A stretch of DNA of 64,000 nt, taken from Siphonodentalium dalli. Taxonomy: Eukaryota; Mollusca; Scaphopoda; Gadilida; Siphonodentaliidae. Both the position numbers and the translations under genes were made by a program. This document shows positions 22,340 to 34,389 of the stretch, one piece after another; within the stretch, counting starts at the first letter, position 1; the number at the start of each line of letters is the position of its first letter. The stretch is taken from contig CP136068.1 in the NCBI GenBank assembly GCA_032622095.1, positions 183,648,796-183,712,795 of the forward strand, given 5' to 3'. The notes beneath the pieces were generated by a model. That model was not told where the DNA came from, made no database searches, and saw nothing but the letters and a program-made list of their open reading frames with translations.

Positions 22340-25300
22340 ATGCTGCTGAGTCAGAGGACCGAGATTTAGCACAAACACAAGAAAGGTCTAAGCAATTTTT
22401 TGAAATTCGAAAGATGTACAATGATGGTTTATTTTTAAATATTCACATTTTTGAAGAAGACGTTGACTGCCTTATTGATACCGGAGCGACAATTTCAGTA
22501 CTTCATGATGATGTATATCACAGATTGGGTCGGAACAAACCTGTACTTAACACCAAATGCGGTCGATTGAAAATGGCAGATGGTAAACTTGTGCAATCAA
22601 GTGGAGCAGCTACATTTCCAGTGATGGTCAATGGCGAAAAATTTGAAGCATATATGATAATTGCAGATATCGATACCCCAGCCATTTTAGGATATGATTT
22701 CCTCCGAAAATATAACTGCGAGATAAATATTACACAAGGAATTATCAAGATAGATGGCCATGATGTAAAAGGTCACTTGGAAAGTCAACGCCAAAATATT
22801 TATCGATTAAATCACATAGAAGATGTGACAGTCCCACCAAATAGTGAAATGATCATCCCATGCCAGATCAGCGGGGCAGTTGGTGGAAATACAGCTATGG
22901 TGGAAACAACAAGTGAGAGTCTAATGAAGAAAGGCCTAATGATAGCGAGATGTCTTATCGACCCTCGAATGGACAAGATACCTCTTAAAGTCATAAATGT
23001 ATCAGATCAAATGGAACCCATATTCAAGAAAACGCTGGCGGCCAAGTGTGAACTTATAAACTATGAAGAGACAGAACCAGAACATCTTATACGAAGTATG
23101 AAAGAGACGGAGAAGAATGATACAGAACATATAAAACAAATGATGGTGTCGCTCGATGATGACCATGATGATGAGGCGAAACAGAAATTACACAAATTGT
23201 TGATTAAACATGCAAATACATTTGCACGGTCCAAAGAGGACTTAGGGTGTACAGATATGGTGTATCATAAAATAGATACAGGTGACAGTCGACCACTTAA
23301 ACAAGCTCCAAGAAGAATACCACTAGGTTTAAGAAAAGAAGCGGAAACTGAGGTGCAACGAATGCTGAAAGCCGGTGTCATCATCCCATCAAAATCCCCG
23401 TGGAGCTCTCCTGTATGCCTCGTGAGGAAGCCGGATCAAAGTATACGATTTTGCATTGATTTCCGGGCCGTAAACAGTGTTACCATAAGTGACGTATACC
23501 CACTGCCCAGAATTTCGGATTCATTGGATGCACTTGGTGGCGCTAAGACATACTCCTTAATTGATTTACAGTCTGGATATTGGCAGATTTTAACAGACCC
23601 TGCCGACAGATGTAAGACAGCCTTTTCGTGCAATGGACTCTGGGAATTCCGGTCTATGCCATACGGATTAACAAACGCGGGCTCGACGTTCGAACGACTT
23701 ATGGAGCAAATACTTCATGGTTTACAGTGGGAAACCTGCCTTTTGTATATTGACGACGTTATTATTTTTTCGCAAGATACAGATCAGAATTTATCTCGAC
23801 TGGATGAAGTCCTATCACGAATAGGTAAGGCAGGTCTTAAGATATCGCCGAAGAAATGCCACTTTCTAAAGAAGCGAGTACGCTTTCTGGGGTTTATCGT
23901 ATCTGAGGCCGGTATAGAAGTTGACGTAGAGAAGACTAAAGCAGTTGATGAATGGCCAACCCCTCGGACTGTCAAAGAACTCAGAAGCTTTTTAGGAACT
24001 TGCAATTATTACAGAAAGTTTGTTAAAGATTACGCACAAATAGCAAGACCTCTATACAATCTCACAGAGAAAGAAGCAACAATGGTATGGACACCTGAAT
24101 GTCAAGAAGGTTTCGATGCACTGAAAAAAGCACTAACAACAAGCCCAATTTTGACATATATAGATCTTAAAAAGAAAATAATCCTTGATACGGATGCTTC
24201 GGGACAAGCAATCGGAATTGTTTTAAGCCAGGTCCATGATGACGGTGAATATGTCGTTGCATATTTCAGTCGTGCATTATCGAAGACAGAGCGAAAATAC
24301 TGCATCACCAGATTAGAATTATTGGCCGTCATCGACTCTGTGAAACATTTTCACCACTATCTGTATGGCACAGAATTTCTTGTACGGACCGATCACATTG
24401 CCATGAATTGGTTAAAGCAATTCAAGAATGCCGAGGGACAACTAGCACGATGGCTAGAAACGTTAGACACTTACAACTTCAAGAGTCAACACAGAAGTGG
24501 TAAATTGCATTCAAATGCAGATGGACTTAGCAGAATACCATGTATCGATTGTGATTATTGTCGGAAGAAAGAAGCGAAAATAGAAGAAGATTACAAATAC
24601 GAAGATTGTCATGGTATACATAGAATTAATACAAGAAAAATTCCTGACACGGATGGCGATATTGAGGATTCCCCAGTAGGTATGCAGTGGATACAGAGCA
24701 AAACCAATAATGAACTGAAGGAGGCCCAAGTAAAAGACAGCACACTAGCTCTGTTAATTTCATGGAAAGAGAAAGGGGAGCGCCCAGAATGGAAAATGAT
24801 TTCACACATGTCTCGAGATATTAAGCAGTTATGGGCACAATGGGATTCCCTGAAATTACAAGACGGATTATTGGTCCATGGATGGAGGCGTGCAAGACAA
24901 AACGAGGTAACATGGCGATACGTTCTCCCAAGGTCATGGAAAACAGAAGTAATGGAACACCTACATAACGAGCCAGTGGCAGGTCACCTTGGAGTCAGCC
25001 GGACAGTTACGCGAATTCGGGCTAGATTCTATTGGGTCGGAGTAACCGATGATGTCAGAAGACATATTCTGAATTGCCGATTGTGTCAGAGAAGGAAAGA
25101 CCCACACCCAAAGTCTTTTGCACCTATGCTGCAATATCTGGTGGGAGAGCCAATGGAAAGAATTGCCTTAGACATAATGGGCCCACTGCCGGAAAGTAAC
25201 CGAAAGAATAAATACATACTGGTGATATCGGACTATTTCACTAAATGGGTAGAAGCCTATGCAATGCCGAATCAGGAAGCACAGACAGTTGCGACAATTT

Positions 25301-26067
25301 TAATTGAAGAATTCATCTGTCGTTTTGGCCTCAGCAAAGAAATCCACTCAGATCAGGGGAGGCAATTTGAGTCTGAATTGTTCCAGACCTTATGTAAGCA
25401 GTTATTAATAAAGTAGACGAGAACGACACCTTATACGCCAGCAAGCGATGGTCTAGTCGAGAGATGTAACAGATCCACCCAAGACATGTTGAGTAAAGTA
25501 ATAGCAAAGAATCATCGAAATTGGGACGAGTTACTGCCAATCGTCATGTTTGCATACAGATCGTCTGTACATGAATCAACGGGAGAATCACCTTACATGA
25601 TGATGACAGGTCGAGAAGCTACACTCCCAGTCGATCTAATTTTCGGAGCACCAAAGACTGAATCCTGGGGCGAGAAATCAGTCCATGAGTATGTTGAGAA
25701 TTTCCAGAATAAGATGAGTAGAGTGTATGACCATGTGAGAGAAAAAATGCTGGAAGCGAGTAACCGCCGGAAGAAACGTTATGATGTGAAGGCGACCAGC
25801 CATGATTTTTTCATCGGACAACATGTGTACAGATATACACCTAGAATACAGAAAGGTATCTCCAGAAAGTTTCATTTGAATTGGGATGGTCCATATACTG
25901 TAACTCGTAAATTGTCTGATGTGACTTATGAAATAAAGAAATCCTTCAAATCCGATCCAGTAATTATCCATGTTAACAAACTCAAACCATATAGGGGAAA
26001 TGCAAAGAAATGGTTTAATCCCGACCCAGCCCTCATTACAAGATCACAACAGGAGAATCAAGTATAG
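22330..26067 (+). pseudogene. pol: pol: protease, RT, RNase H, integrase; one in-frame stop
   Basis: Reached by -1 frameshift from gag. The aspartic protease has DTGA near 22477 and ILGYDFL. RT has the FRSMPYGLTNAGSTF block and the YIDD catalytic motif at 23746-23757. RNase H starts ILDTDASGQAIG and ends HSNADGLSR. The integrase zinc finger (H-x3-H ... CRLCQRRK) is at about 24959-25095. The core has catalytic Asp at 25171 and 25351. A TAG at 25414-25416 cuts the frame between the second Asp and the catalytic Glu (25459-25461). The same frame stays open to 26067, through a GPYTVTRKLSDVTYEI GPY/F-type C-terminal motif. The only visible lesion is thus a single nonsense codon, so RT and RNase H could still be made but integrase could not be complete. 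Confidence 0.92.
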
Positions 26068-26164
26068 CCGACCTTGACCGATATGAACCACAAGTTACCA
26101 TGTCAGATATATAACCACTGAATTCTGTTTGCAGCATCAGACAGCTATATGCAATAAAGGTCTT

Positions 26165-27028
26165 ATGCATTCTATCTCTTTCATTCAGATGACGCCCGTT
26201 CAGTTGAGATGTGCTGATTGTTCCATGATATTCAGAGACAGAAACGAACTGTGGGACCATCGGAGAAAAGTCCACAGATATCATCCCTCATCCTCACAGA
26301 GGTACCATCCAATAACAGCACCAATACATGTATATCGACAGACAGCTACCGGTAATCACAATCGTCATCATGTATCCCCATCACAGAATCATATCAGGAA
26401 ACGTAGCCGGGATTATATATCCTATTCCATGCAAAGGAATCAGCGCCAGGCAAGAAACCGACGGTATGAATCGGAAAAGTAGGATCGACATGGAAAAGAA
26501 AATAAGAGTCATCACCATTCCACAACTGTTAGCAACAAATCTAAAAAAATGGATCAGCATAAACCAACCAAATCCCACTCAGCTGCACTCAGCCATGAAT
26601 CACGAATAGTCCCGGTATCAAGTCAAGAGTCAACTACTACTAGTACATCACAGAGTTTCAAAATACCGGTGATACCGAGCAAGAATACTCAACCAATTAT
26701 TAACCATGGATTGGATTTAAGCAGGCCTGTGTGCGAGTGGGAAGAAATCGCCCCAATCCAAGTGTTCCCATCATATTTGGACTGTTATAGCGTCCCGTCA
26801 TCCCCATGGACAGATGATCAAGTTCGACAGAGGCAACTCTCTCTGGCTGAAGGGTTAAAAACACCACCCACAGTACCAGAAATCATGAAGTCACTGAAAG
26901 CCATCACCGAATCACCAGATAAATCGGACCTTCCGGCAGTATCAGAAAGCCAACCACCAGAAGATAATCAAGAATACACCCCATATATCTACAGGCACAT
27001 GCAGCGGAACCTGTTTCAGAAGAGTTAA
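26165..27028 (+). pseudogene. third ORF of the Gypsy element, C2H2 zinc-finger protein, one stop
   Basis: An open frame after pol, from ATG at 26165 or 26189. The second ATG follows a pyrimidine-rich tract ending TTCATTCAG, a good splice-acceptor consensus, so it may be expressed from a spliced RNA in the way env genes are. Near the N terminus is a C2H2 finger, CADCSMIFRDRNELWDHRRK followed by VH (C-x2-C-x12-H-x4-H). Next comes a His/Ser/Arg-rich stretch, then a Ser/Pro/Glu-rich acidic region. A TAG at 26480-26482 breaks the frame, which otherwise stays open to the TAA at 27026. There is no signal peptide or hydrophobic span, so it is not an envelope. I know no named family; an RNA- or DNA-binding accessory role is inference. 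Confidence 0.6.
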
Positions 27029-27425
27029 TGATACCTCCTCCATTCAATACTTTAAATGATTTAGCAGCAGACCCGAGATTCTTTTTCATAGGGGCCCCAT
27101 CAGAATATCTACATGGACACCGGGCGCAAACACATCCGCGAAACATCACCTCGACACTTACAAGAAACGATACACTCCCTACGGATACCTATGTATAAAG
27201 AAGACAGAGACAGCACACACAGCAGACGGAACAACATACACTTTAACTGAGACATGGACACGCAACCCGGAAGCCACCACAACAACAGACAGCAGCACAC
27301 AGACAGAAGAAACACAGACTGCAGATACACACACAGAAGACACACCACAGCCGACACACGTAACAAAGAAGACTACATATACAGAAGAAGAACCATTAGA
27401 TATTACCATGCAAGAAGAAGAATGA
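27028..27425 (+). other. residual coding-like tail of the third ORF (Thr/Glu-rich), in shifted frames
   Basis: ATG at 27028 overlaps the preceding TAA and opens a frame to about 27198 (MIPPPFNTLNDLAADPRFFF). From there another frame reads a Thr/Glu-rich run (TETWTRNPEATTTTDSSTQT) to TGA at 27423. Composition and continuity suggest one longer protein that has picked up indels, but this is not proven. Confidence 0.35.
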
Positions 27426-27529
27426 AGACCTCCAAATATAAATTTCACTCTTAACGCTCTTTACATTTTCAAAAATTTTCGTAATCGCTAATTTTTAATT
27501 CTTAACTGTGTACGCCACCCTTTTTTCGC

Positions 27530-27540
27530 AAGGGGGGTAA
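27530..27540 (+). promoter_or_regulatory. polypurine tract
   Basis: AAGGGGGGTAA immediately precedes the 3' LTR start TGTAGCG, the expected place for the plus-strand primer. Confidence 0.75.
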
Positions 27541-30446
27541 TGTAGCGATTGCCGGTCATCATTATTTCCTATTTTCGTTGTACTAAATATTTCTATCATA
27601 CCAGTCCGTAATTCATCTCAAAGTCATTATTTATCAGTTACGCATAAATACCTCATTATAAGGCGTAATTCCTATACGTATTCTACTAGTCAACACTTCG
27701 TATTATTTCGCGTTTTATATTATTACGCAACTTCATACGTAGCACATTGTTTGTAAACAAATCATTGTGTACCGCGGGAAATCCCACGTGCACGTGCGAG
27801 TTACCATTGGTGCAGCGACCCTAACGATTGGTGGCGCCACCACCCCGGCTATAAATACGAGCCAACCGTTGGAGCCGTTGCCCTGTTGTCACTCGCATGC
27901 ACGTGTTTACGTGATTACGTTTACTCCAACTGCCATAACGTAAACAGTAATCAGCTGTGGTTAATTTCTATAGTAATTCGTAGTATTTTGTCGTTGGACT
28001 TTTAATACTATATCTAGTATTCTTGGGTATTTCCTTTCGGGAAACTGGTTCTTTAAGGTGATTATCTATTCCGATTACGCTTTCCGTACTTTGATGGAAT
28101 ATTTGGCGTATTTTTATGCAGTTTTAGCCTAATTTAGGGACTTTTTGGACTTAGTCTATTTGGTGGAATGTTTTTACCTGTAGTTACCTGTGAGGAATTA
28201 GGGGTATTTCAGCTATTCCGGACCATCCAGCAAGGAGCCTAGCCATACCTATCTATACTACTGCGAGGAGATGTAGCTAAACTCCACAGAAGGTTGATGT
28301 TGACCAAATCGAGTGCTCAGATTGAAGTTTACCACCATAGAATGTGATGACACTGATGTGAGTTATGACTGGTCAGACTGATGAATTTAATATATTGCAC
28401 TGAATTGCTGCTAGTGCTATAGCCCATGGTGACGATGTGGTCAGAAGCTGGTCCCTTGCTGCGTGATGGTTACTATTTGGTCGATTGCCGTGCCGATGTC
28501 ACTGTCAGGTATTGTGCTCATCCCGGATGTATCCCTCCAATCAGTCCATTATCAGGTGCCAAAAGGTCGTCCGGCACTATCCAGGGTCAACCAGTCATGT
28601 AAGGTTACCATGCTCCTATTATACTCCTCACAGGTAGCTCGATGTAGTCGATTAATTATGCAGAATAATATTGAATCCTGGAACTTCTGTAATTTGTCCA
28701 GGTTAGTTGGGGACGTTCAAGTTTGTCGATTATCTGTCAATCAGTATTATCAAGTGACATATCGCTTAAGTTAATGTCTTAAGCTCAGTCCATGCTAATA
28801 AGTTAGCGCATACAGTACAGTATGTCTGCTGTGTAACTCAGGTCACATAGTTGTTATAGCGTGTTTTATTGAATACGTTGGTTAGTATCGATTGTGTGTT
28901 AACCAGTCATAGCTATCTTAGACCTATATTCCATACATATTCCGGTTAGTCAACTTATAGCGGATATAAGACCTGAGTTAATTACACCTATTACCTTTCC
29001 GCAAGTTGTACACTAAGGACCCAAGTAGTCATATATCTTGTTACAAGTTTGTTTGTTATACATGTATTTTCTTGTTGACTAATTGTGAATAAATCCATCA
29101 TGTGTTCTATATCGGTCTCGGCTCTAGTTAAGCTGGTCAACTCAGAGTGAATTGGGTGTTGTGTTTATTACACAGTCTAAGAGTCATAACATTTTACTTA
29201 GCAGACATATTGGACATATTAGATACACATTGACTTTCCCAGTCCTGAGTAGTATAGTCGTGTCATGCCAACCCCATATATATCGGCATAGTCGATATCT
29301 GTTCCCCTAGCAAAGAACCACCATTGGTCTGATAAAAGAGGGTACAATAGATGTCCTGATGTTATCCAGCTTTGCAGTGTTGATGATCCGGCCGCTGTGC
29401 CGCCCTATCCACTGTATCAGAAGTCTCAGATGTCAGGCCATTCAGTATTACAGTGTTGACGCTCCGGCCGCTGTGCCGCCCTATCCACTGTATCAGAAGT
29501 CTCAGATGTCAGGCCATTCAGGAAATACAGTGTTGACGATCTGGCCGCTGTGCCGCCCTATCTACTGTATCAGAAGTCTCAGATGTCCGGCCATTCCGGA
29601 AAATACAGTGTTGACGATCCGCCCGCTGTGCCGCTCTATCCACTGTATCAGAAGTCTCAGATGTCAGGCCAATCAGGAAATACAGTGTTGACGATCCGGC
29701 CGCTGTGCCGCCCTATCCACTTTATCAGAAGTCTCAGGTGTCAGGCCATACAGGAAATACAGTGTTGACGATTCGGCCGCTGTGCCGCCCTATCCACTGG
29801 TATCATATATCTCAATCACCACGCTACCCAATCATGCAGTGTCGACAACCCGGTCGCTGTGCCGCCCTATCCACTGGTATCAGATATCTCAGTCACCACG
29901 CTACCAAATCATGCAGTGTCGACAACCCGGTCGCTGTGCCAGCCTATCCACTGCTGTATCAGATGTTCATATACTACATCACTTATCCATGGTCACTCAG
30001 GTAATGTCGCCATATGGGAGAACCCATGGCACCCATATGGTCCTTCGGCATTGTCAAAGGCCATATTATGCTGACACGCAATTACCAATCAATTTAACGT
30101 TGTTATCAGACAGACCTCAGCTTATCAATTGGGATGTGTATATCAAGTGTAATGAGTTGACCAGTTATTCCTAATGTAGTAAATTCTGTATTCACTCTAC
30201 CAATAGTTGAAGCATTTCCATATACTTCGGGGTTCTGTCATTTAGGGTTTCGCTCGGCCCAGTGGTACATCCTTTATATACCCCTACCCCCGTCACGCTA
30301 CATTGAGTTATACCTGAGTCACAAGGTGTCGATATCGCGCCATCCCGGTGTGAGGCGTGTGTAGCGGCTTTCTTGTAACCGGTCTGTTCCAGTCAATTGT
30401 TGCTTGTTTGTGTCCAGGGCCGTTCATTGAATGCGAGATTGTGATA
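27541..30446 (+). repeat. 3' LTR (2906 bp)
   Basis: Near-identical copy of 18202-21123. TATA box at 27850-27857, AATAAA at 29088-29093. A 17-bp segment of the 5' copy is missing after 28460 (TTGCTGCGTGATGG), consistent with slippage between TGCT direct repeats. Followed by ACTCAAATTGC, which does not duplicate the 5' flank (...ATATTGA). Confidence 0.92.
29375..29990 (+). repeat. 77-bp tandem repeat inside the 3' LTR, 8 copies
   Basis: Same array and copy number as in the 5' LTR, so the array was in place before this insertion and was copied by reverse transcription. Confidence 0.9.
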
Positions 30447-30853
30447 ACTCAAATTGCTACTAATTTTGCAGGTTTGGTCTTACGTTGGGTGACATGTGCT
30501 TCCCGTCAGCTGTAACGTCTAACCCCATGATTACACTTCACGTGCATTTTTATTATGCATATGTTATGCAAACTCCGATCGCCCTCGTACAGCTAATAAT
30601 GGCATACACATATGTAATGGAACTACGGTCGACCATATTCACGAAGAAACAATGGCGAATCGCCGACCATAGCATGGCAATTAATTATCTTGAAAGGCGC
30701 TGTTATATACAGGTCAAGCCATCGGCGTTTGCATAATTTATGCAAAAATTCAATTGCATGCGAAGTGTAAACATGGGTTTAGATGTTACAGCTGAATGGA
30801 AGCGCATGTAACCCAATATAAGACCAAACAATGAAAAGTAGCAGTTTGGCTTA
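30443..30853. mobile_element. non-autonomous inverted-repeat element (~410 bp), abutting the 3' LTR
   Basis: GATAACTCAAATTGCTAC at the left is mirrored by the reverse complement of GTAGCAGTTTGGCTTATC at the right. The inner parts also pair over about 120 bp (GTTTGGTCTTA...; CAGCTGTAAC(G/A)TCTAA; TTATGCAAAC(T/G)CCGAT). The middle (about 30600-30700) is unpaired. The arms are roughly 80% alike. No coding capacity. Confidence 0.75.
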
Positions 30854-32031
30854 TCATAACTCGAATTAAATGAGCGAACCTGGACACAACAAACCAGCAA
30901 ACGTTGAATGGAAGCCTGGAACAGACCGGTTACATTATCCGGGGGTTCATCGCTTGGTACACCACGGTATACCATATTATACCAGGGTATAGTCACTGGC
31001 ACAATCACATTAGTAACCCTGTATAGCATGGTAGTACCCATGCAGGGATGTGGCTAGTTGGTCTCCGTTGGGAATTCCAACTGCACCCCCCCCCCTGAAA
31101 TCATAATCAGACCAAACACAGGTTTTTGGGCATCCATGGAACCATGGCACTATATACCCGGTATCAGACAATTTAGAAAGCTGAACCTGAAAATTGCATA
31201 AATGCTAACATTTAGTGGTCTAATTGCACAGAAGTTGACACGGCCACGGGCGATAGACCAGGAAATATCCGGCCGACCATGGTTCGGCCCGATGTGAGAA
31301 CATTTTTAAATCTGAATAAGAAAATCGCAAAATCTAGCATCTAGACTGGCCTCAAGCTTTTCCTAGTGTTGGAATTTCAAACGTGTTACCCCCTTTGGTT
31401 GGATAATACCCAACTACTGATCATTTCAGACCACATATTTGAGACAATGTGGTAAAATATGGTTTTCTTAAAGTAATTAGCAGTTTTTTTATTGGCCATG
31501 GGGAGCGATTGGGACACACTGGGCCGACCATTTTAAATCTGAACAAGAAAATCGCAAAATCATAGCATCTAGACTGGCACCTTACTTTCCTGGTGTTGAA
31601 AATTTCCAACCTGACAACCCCTAAGGTTGGCAATTTTCCAACTGATGGCCATTTCAGTTCAACATTTTGACCAAAAGTAGGTGTATATGCAAATGTTGGT
31701 CTGAAACAACAAATCCCCCCTTATAAATGGATAAAATCAAGCTACAAGAACAATTTCAAACATATTATAGGTGTGAAATTTCCAACTAATGTTGTGTCAG
31801 GTATTAAATTTCCAACTGTTGGGGGTGAGACAACCCCCCCCCCCCCATCCCGTGTGGCCCCGTCGCCACATCCATGTAACCACGTGCACGGCTGATATCA
31901 CATATGTGGTACCGGGGTATTTTGACCGTACATTCAACGCATGGCAAACAGTAATACACATTCAATGGCATTGCTTCCATTGAATAAATGTGTTTCCCGA
32001 TAACGGATGTAACATAAGTATTCATACAGAC

Positions 32032-32148
32032 CTGTTTGATATCTTGACCCGGTGTAGCCGGTCCCGGAACAGGAACAATAATAATAATTGGCTCTGTTGT
32101 AACAATATCCTCCGTTCAGACATGGATTGGACGAACATTCGTTGATGT
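32032..32148 (-). CDS. EGF exon 12 (last cysteine replaced by tyrosine)
   Basis: 117 nt, phase 1-1, acceptor CATTTCAG|AC, donor [26 protein letters not shown] and [10 protein letters not shown] keep cysteines 1-5, but the end reads GYTGSRYQT: TAT replaces the TGT codon of cysteine 6, so the third disulphide cannot form. The frame and both splice sites are intact. It is one of the two products of the tandem duplication at 30936-33430; its twin, EGF 11, keeps the cysteine. The exon may be under relaxed constraint, or the change may be a sequencing error. Confidence 0.82.
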
Positions 32149-33279
32149 CTGAAATGGTGCAAAGTGTGAAAAAATAAACAATATTATATTCACCAGGTTG
32201 ATGCATAATATAGTGCAACATATGTAAAATATCCGGGGGTTCATCGCTTGGTACACCACGGTATACCATGTTATACCAGGGTATAGTCACTGGCACAATC
32301 CCATTAGTAACCATGTATAGCATGGTAGTACCTATACATGGATGTGGCTAGTTGGTATCCGTTAGGAATTCGAACTGCACCCTCCCCCTAAAATCAGAAT
32401 CAGACCAAACACAGGTTTTTTGGGCATTCCATGGAACCATGGCACTATACATGTATATACACGGTATCAGTAAATTTAGAAAGATGAACCTGAAAATTGC
32501 ATAAATGCTAACATTTAGTGGTCTAATTGCAGAGAAGTTGACACGACCACGGGCGATAGACCAGGAAATATCCGGCCGACCATGGTTCGGCCCGATGTGA
32601 GAATTTTTTTGAATCTGAATAAGAAAATCGCAAAATCTAGCATCTAGACTGGCCTCAAGCTTTTCCTAGTGTTGGGAATTTCAAACGTGTTACCCCCTTT
32701 GGTTGGATAATACCCAACTAATGATCATTTCAGTCCACATTTTTGACATAATGTGGTAAAATATGGTTTTCTTAAAGTAATTAGCAGTTTGTATTGGCCA
32801 TGGGGAGGGATTGGGACACACCGTGCCGACCATTTTAAATATGGTGTTAAAAATTTCCAACCTGACACCCCCTAAGGTTGGCAATTTTCCAACTGATGGC
32901 CATTTCAGTTCAACATTTTGACCAAAAGTAGGTGTATATGCAAATGTTGGTCTGAAACAACAAATCCCCCCTTATAAATGGATAAAATCAAGCTACAAGA
33001 ACAATTTCAAACATATTATAGGTGTGAAATTTCCAACTAATGTTGTGTCAGGTATGAAATTTCCAACTGTTGGGGTGAGACACCCCCCCCCCCTCGCCGG
33101 TGGGGCCCCGTTGCCACGTCGATGTACCCACGTGCACGGCTGATATCACATATGTGGTACCGGTGTATTTCGACCGTACATTCAACGCATGGCAAACAGT
33201 AATACACATTCAATGGCATTGCTTCCATTGAATAAATGTGTTTCCCGATAACGGATGTAACATAAGTATTCATACAGAC

Positions 33280-33396
33280 CTGTTTGACATCTTGACCCGG
33301 TGTAGCCGGTCCCGGTGCAGGAACAATAATAATAATTGGCTCTGTTGTAGCAGACTCCTCCGTTCAGACACGGATTTGACGAACATTCATTGATGT
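33280..33396 (-). CDS. EGF exon 11
   Basis: 117 nt, phase 1-1, acceptor CATTTCAG|AC, donor [26 protein letters not shown], then [11 protein letters not shown] and GYTGSRCQT; all six cysteines present. Duplicate partner of EGF 12. Confidence 0.88.
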
Positions 33397-34044
33397 CTGA
33401 AATGGTGCAAAGTGTCTGATAGTACATAAGATAGTATAGTTATGGGTATATGTGTTACTGAATCTAGGATAAACTTCCTTTCCCCAGTGATTGTAACTGC
33501 TAGGGTTAATTGTACAAGTGAGAACAGTACGTGAGAGATATGAATGATGTAGTATAATAACACACAAGCATAATTACAAGATCATATTCTTAATTGTTTA
33601 TGACTGGTAGCAACCATACGTATAGTCGAGGGAGGACCAAACCAGTGTCATATTATAGTAGACAGTATGGCTCTCTTTTCTTGTTCAAAATGAATTCATC
33701 GAAATATGCAACCGTGTTTGTTATAGTCAATACCCCAAGCTGTTGTGTACCGAGAAGATTCTGTCTGCATATATAGTAGAATAATCTAGTTTAATATGAC
33801 ACGAGACAATTTATAACGGCACCAACGGAAACGCGGTAGGATAGGATAGGATAGGATAATTTGATTTACAATATACACACATGGAAAGTACAATTACAAA
33901 TAAATATAATATTGATAGACTATACATGTATATTGCTAGGGGTGATATAGTCATGACTGACTGTCTTCCTAGAGTACCATAGCACAGTATCACTGTACCA
34001 CGGTAATACCAACTGTGACATGTTATTGTATCATGATGTATATA
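33397..34044. other. intron, no gene seen
   Basis: Contains a short (AGGAT)n run at about 33836-33858. Otherwise unremarkable. Confidence 0.4.
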
Positions 34045-34350
34045 AATTTAACGCGGTAGTACCATATTGCCACGGTACCATATGGTACAATACCGTAGGA
34101 TTATTCCATGGTACCATGGTAGTTCAATGGTAAATTTAGCTTTATCGTGGTAGTACCATGTTACCACCATGGTATTACCACGGTAGTACCATGGTAGTAC
34201 GAACTGTAGCATGGTATAGTACCATGGTAGATATAAATTTAACGTGATAGTACAATGGCAGTACCATAATATCATGGTACAGAGCCGTAGTAGTATCCCA
34301 TCTTAGTACCATGGTAAATTTCACTTTTGCTACAACAGTAGTACACAGGT
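34045..34350. repeat. irregular palindromic repeat of TACCATGGTA words
   Basis: Dozens of near-palindromic units built on GGTACCATGGTAGTACCATG run in both orientations with no fixed period. The segment could form cruciform-type structures. Open frames rich in WY in this stretch are repeat artefacts. Confidence 0.75.
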
Positions 34351-34389
34351 AGTACTATGGTACGAACTGTTGTGATACATGCGTTTTAC

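Larger units (their letters stand above)
18202..30446 (+). mobile_element. Ty3/Gypsy LTR retrotransposon, 12.2 kb
   Basis: Order: 5' LTR (18202-21123), primer binding site, gag, -1 frameshift heptamer, pol (protease, RT, RNase H, integrase), third ORF, polypurine tract, 3' LTR (27541-30446). The pol order PR-RT-RH-IN places it in Ty3/Gypsy (Metaviridae). The integrase tail has a GPY/F-type motif and no chromodomain that I can see. The LTRs differ by scattered substitutions and a 17-bp deletion in the 3' copy, so the insertion is fairly young. Pol has one in-frame stop and the third ORF another, so this copy is probably not autonomous. It is antisense to the host gene, within an intron. Confidence 0.93.
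30936..33430. repeat. tandem segmental duplication (~1.25-1.29 kb x 2), one EGF exon each
   Basis: The phrase TATCCGGGGGTTCATCGCTT at about 30936 recurs at about 32228. The order ACCACGGTATACCA, CCATGGAACCATGGCACTAT, CATCTAGACTGGCCTCAAGC, ATGGCCATTTCAGTTCAACA, (C)n, EGF exon is the same in both. Copy 1 ends with EGF 12 and copy 2 with EGF 11. Small indels separate the copies, for example a missing AACAAGAAAATCGC segment in copy 2. Confidence 0.9.

Noticed and set aside
26165-27028. Third ORF of the Gypsy element as an envelope gene
   Set aside because: No signal peptide, transmembrane span or fusion-type features; it has a C2H2 finger and polar low-complexity sequence instead.
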